In this document: one piece after another, positions 6,010 through 7,987 of the stretch
Position numbering within the stretch: the first letter of the stretch is position 1
Layout of the letters: every line of letters begins with the position of its first letter
NCBI GenBank assembly: GCA_003225515.1
Contig: QIAK01000047.1
Span: 1-7,987, forward strand
DNA length: 7,987 bases
Direction: 5' to 3'
Origin: Acidobacteriota bacterium
GTDB taxonomy: Bacteria > Acidobacteriota > Terriglobia > Terriglobales > Acidobacteriaceae
Translations under genes and position numbers: made by a program
Notes under the pieces: generated by a model
Told to the model about the DNA's origin: nothing
The model's input: the letters and a program-made list of their open reading frames with translations, nothing else
Database searches by the model: none

Positions 6010-7353
6010 ATGAGACTACCCGTCTGTGTTATGGCTGTGATCATTCTGATCGCCGGCTGCATAGCGGCTTCGCAGGCGCAACAGGCGACTGCCTATCCTC
6101 CCCCCGATGAGCGATACAAAGTAGATATCCTCGAAATTGTGGGTCATCCGGACGACGACATTGAAGTAGCCGCCTACGTTGCAAAACTGATCGAGCAGCA
6201 GCACAAGAAAGTCGCCGTGGTCTATACCACGCGTGGAAATTCAGGCGGAAATGCCGCGGGGCCGGAGCAGGCCAATGCGCTGGCGGATATTCGCGAAATG
6301 GAAGCCCGGCATTCGCTGGCTTCTTACGGCATTACCAATGCCTGGTTTATTCACGGCTCCGATAGTCCCGGAGCGGATGTTCTTCGTTCCCTGGAGTTAT
6401 GGGGTCACGGGCAGGCGCTCGAGGAAGTCGTTCGCTTAGTTCGGATCACGCGCCCGGAAGTGATTCTCACCTGGATGCCCAATTATGTCGTGGGGGAGAA
6501 TCACGAGGACCATCAGGGTGCGGGAGTTCTCGCCACCGAAGCCTTTGACCTGGCGGCGAACCCGCTGGCTTTCCCGGAGCAGATTGAGGCTCCCCGCGAC
6601 CGCTTCACCATTAGCAACTACGGCGAAGGTCTTCGCCCCTGGCAACCTAAAAAGATCTACTACTTCTCCGACGCCATCCACTTCGATTTCTTCAAGGGAA
6701 ATGGACCCGAGTATGCGACGGGCGACCTGTCACCCCAGCGCAAGCAACCATATTCCCGCGTCGCCGCCGAAGCCTGGGGTCAGTACAAGACGCAGAATGA
6801 CTTTACCGATGCACAGCTGAAGGAATTTACGGAGATGCCCGTGCGCTTCATCTTTGGGAAGTCGCTGGTGGGAGGAAATGCAACCAGCGATATTTTCGAA
6901 GGAATTTCGTCCACTCCGATCGGCTATTCTCGTGCGCGCGGGTACGAACCTCCAGCAGCCGGGCTGACGTTTGAATTAGGCGGGCCATGGAGGTTCTATC
7001 GCCAATTCTGGCAGGCGCACAACATCGAGCATCTGGGGAAGCTCTTTTCGCCGGAGGCGCAGGTTGCTCCCGGAGAAACGCTGTGGGTGCCTTTAATCAT
7101 CCGCAACGACACTGACTCGCCGAAACAGGTTACGTTGCACGCCGTTCTGCCGACGGGTTGGAGCGAGAAGCCGGAAACTGCAAACTACAATGTGAGCGCA
7201 CACGATTCTTACCCCATTCAACTGAAAGTCAGCAGTTCAGCTGCGCACAAGGATTCCTGGCAGACGCTGACGTGGACAGCCGAAAGCGGAGGTCAGAATG
7301 CCGGCTCGGTGACGCTCAGAGTCGACGTTGTATCGAATGGATTGCCGCAATAG
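6010..7353 (+). CDS. Exported PIG-L/LmbE family deacetylase with C-terminal NEW3-like domain
   Basis: A complete 447-residue protein. Residues 1-23 are a signal sequence; ILIAGC (Cys17) fits a lipobox, so the protein may be a lipoprotein, although type I cleavage after SQA (about residue 23) is an alternative. The PIG-L domain (about 36-200) has VGHPDDD (residues 44-50), REMEARHSLASYGI (95-108) and NHEDHQG (164-170). By analogy with MshB, His46, Asp49 and His168 are the zinc ligands and Asp48 the catalytic base; the usual HPDDE is HPDDD here, a mild change. The family hydrolyses N-acetyl groups on amino sugars and related compounds. Residues about 346-442 look like a beta-sandwich NEW3/alpha-galactosidase-associated domain (VAPGETLWVPLIIRN, TLHAVLPTGWSEKP), often linked to carbohydrate enzymes. 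AAGGA at 5993-5997 is a ribosome-binding site with a rather long 12-base spacing. The gene lies 78 bases after the receptor and may share its message. The substrate is unknown. Confidence 0.9.
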   Translation: MRLPVCVMAVIILIAGCIAASQAQQATAYPPPDERYKVDILEIVGHPDDDIEVAAYVAKLIEQQHKKVAVVYTTRGNSGGNAAGPEQANALADIREMEARHSLASYGITNAWFIHGSDSPGADVLRSLELWGHGQALEEVVRLVRITRPEVILTWMPNYVVGENHEDHQGAGVLATEAFDLAANPLAFPEQIEAPRDRFTISNYGEGLRPWQPKKIYYFSDAIHFDFFKGNGPEYATGDLSPQRKQPYSRVAAEAWGQYKTQNDFTDAQLKEFTEMPVRFIFGKSLVGGNATSDIFEGISSTPIGYSRARGYEPPAAGLTFELGGPWRFYRQFWQAHNIEHLGKLFSPEAQVAPGETLWVPLIIRNDTDSPKQVTLHAVLPTGWSEKPETANYNVSAHDSYPIQLKVSSSAAHKDSWQTLTWTAESGGQNAGSVTLRVDVVSNGLPQ

Positions 7354-7386
7354 CTCCCTGGCATCTTAGAATTTGAATGCCAGGAG
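7354..7386. terminator. Hairpin between convergent genes, probable bidirectional terminator
   Basis: CCTGGCAT (7357-7364) pairs with ATGCCAGG (7377-7384) across a 12-base loop; with C7356 bulged, the stem extends by two more pairs (C7354-G7386, T7355-A7385). It fills almost the whole 33-base gap between the stop of the deacetylase gene (7353) and the complement of the hydrolase TAA (7387-7389). On the + strand the stem is followed by a fairly T-rich stretch (GTTATT, then TTTTTT about ten bases on). The position is ideal for ending both transcripts. The lack of an immediate T run keeps confidence moderate. Confidence 0.55.
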
Positions 7387-7987
7387 TTATTGCAGAGTTT
7401 TTTGCAGCCAATCGGTCAGCGCTTTTTTGTACCAGCGGAATTCGGGACGGGGTTCCCAGTGGTCCATACCATGCGGCGCTCCTTTGACGGTAATCAGGTC
7501 ACAATGAGCGCCCGCATCCTTCATCTTTTTACACATCTCAACCGATTGCGCGTAGGGAACATCTTCGTCGCTGGAGCCGTGAATCAGCAGGAAGGGCGGC
7601 ATGTCCGGCGAAATATATGTTATGGGTGAGGCCTTGATCAGCGCCGGCGCGGACTCCGCATCTACAGATTGGATTCCAAACAGATCGAGAATTTCGTGCG
7701 GCACTGGCTTCCACGCTACTGCGGCTGAGATGAAATCATGGATGCCGTACATAGATACAACCGCCGCCACCCGCGAATCCGGCCGATTACGCGCGCCTAC
7801 ATACGAAACCAGATGGCCGCCGGCCGATTCGCCGATGAGGGCGATACGTTTCGGATCCACTTTGTACTTTTTCGCGTTTGCTTCGACAAAGCGGATTGCG
7901 GCTTCCACGTCGTCGGCATCCGCTGGGAACTTGAATTGAGGCGCCAGCCGATAATTGATGCTGAACCATGCGATTCCCGTACTGCTC
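7387..7987 (-). CDS. Alpha/beta hydrolase (esterase/lipase-type), 5' end beyond the window
   Basis: The last 199 residues of an alpha/beta hydrolase that ends in TAA (7389-7387) and is still open at the right edge. A GTG at 7908 is internal: the same frame continues upstream as SINYRLAPQFKFPADADDV, the typical hydrolase stretch before the nucleophile. Numbering from the first visible residue, the nucleophile elbow is GESAGG (Ser54), the acid is in HGSSDEDVP (Asp140) and the base is in PHGMDHW (His172), so the catalytic triad is complete. The oxyanion HGG motif and any signal peptide would lie outside the window. It resembles the Aes/hormone-sensitive-lipase-like and BD-FAE esterases, which remove acyl groups from small esters or decorated sugars. 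It is transcribed toward the PIG-L deacetylase. A peptidase or another ester hydrolase cannot be excluded. Confidence 0.88.
   Translation of the reverse strand, partial: SSTGIAWFSINYRLAPQFKFPADADDVEAAIRFVEANAKKYKVDPKRIALIGESAGGHLVSYVGARNRPDSRVAAVVSMYGIHDFISAAVAWKPVPHEILDLFGIQSVDAESAPALIKASPITYISPDMPPFLLIHGSSDEDVPYAQSVEMCKKMKDAGAHCDLITVKGAPHGMDHWEPRPEFRWYKKALTDWLQKTLQ

Overview
The window (7,987 bases, moderately GC-rich) looks like a chromosomal fragment of an Acidobacteriota member. The main reason is the large outer-membrane receptor at 2452-5931. It has a carboxypeptidase-regulatory-like domain at the N-terminus, then a TonB-receptor plug and a long Oar-like barrel, an architecture greatly expanded in soil Acidobacteriota. 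The neighbouring families (xylose-isomerase-like TIM barrel, Gfo/Idh/MocA dehydrogenase, exported PIG-L deacetylase, esterase-type alpha/beta hydrolase) fit a heterotrophic, glycan- or glycoside-using soil bacterium. The taxonomy is inferred from protein style, not from a marker gene.

Layout. Bases 1-137 hold no certain gene: a possible 3' tail of an upstream + strand ORF, an 18-base near-perfect palindrome (81-98) and a ribosome-binding site. Four + strand genes follow: a sugar phosphate isomerase/epimerase-type TIM barrel (138-980, reading frame broken near its 3' end, with the displaced tail recognisable to 1074), a Gfo/Idh/MocA oxidoreductase (1105-2259), a TonB-dependent receptor-like protein (2452-5931) and an exported PIG-L deacetylase with a C-terminal NEW3-like domain (6010-7353). 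A partial alpha/beta hydrolase (7387-7987) lies on the - strand, converges on the deacetylase and runs off the right edge. A hairpin sits between the receptor and deacetylase genes, and another separates the convergent pair.

How the genes may work together. The TIM barrel and the dehydrogenase are close enough to be one transcription unit. This pairing recurs in sugar and glycoside modification by transient oxidation, including C-glycoside deglycosylation (DgpA-type oxidoreductase with DgpC-type TIM barrel). The receptor could import or bind an oligosaccharide or glycoside at the outer membrane, and the exported deacetylase could remove N-acetyl groups from it. This joint role is inference; no substrate can be read from the sequence.

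The most notable observation is the broken isomerase. Its last canonical segment (reading SIEHED), which should carry the fourth metal-binding glutamate, is present in another frame, and about nine residues before it appear to be missing. I found no CRISPR array, tRNA, rRNA, insertion sequence or obviously new defence-type system.
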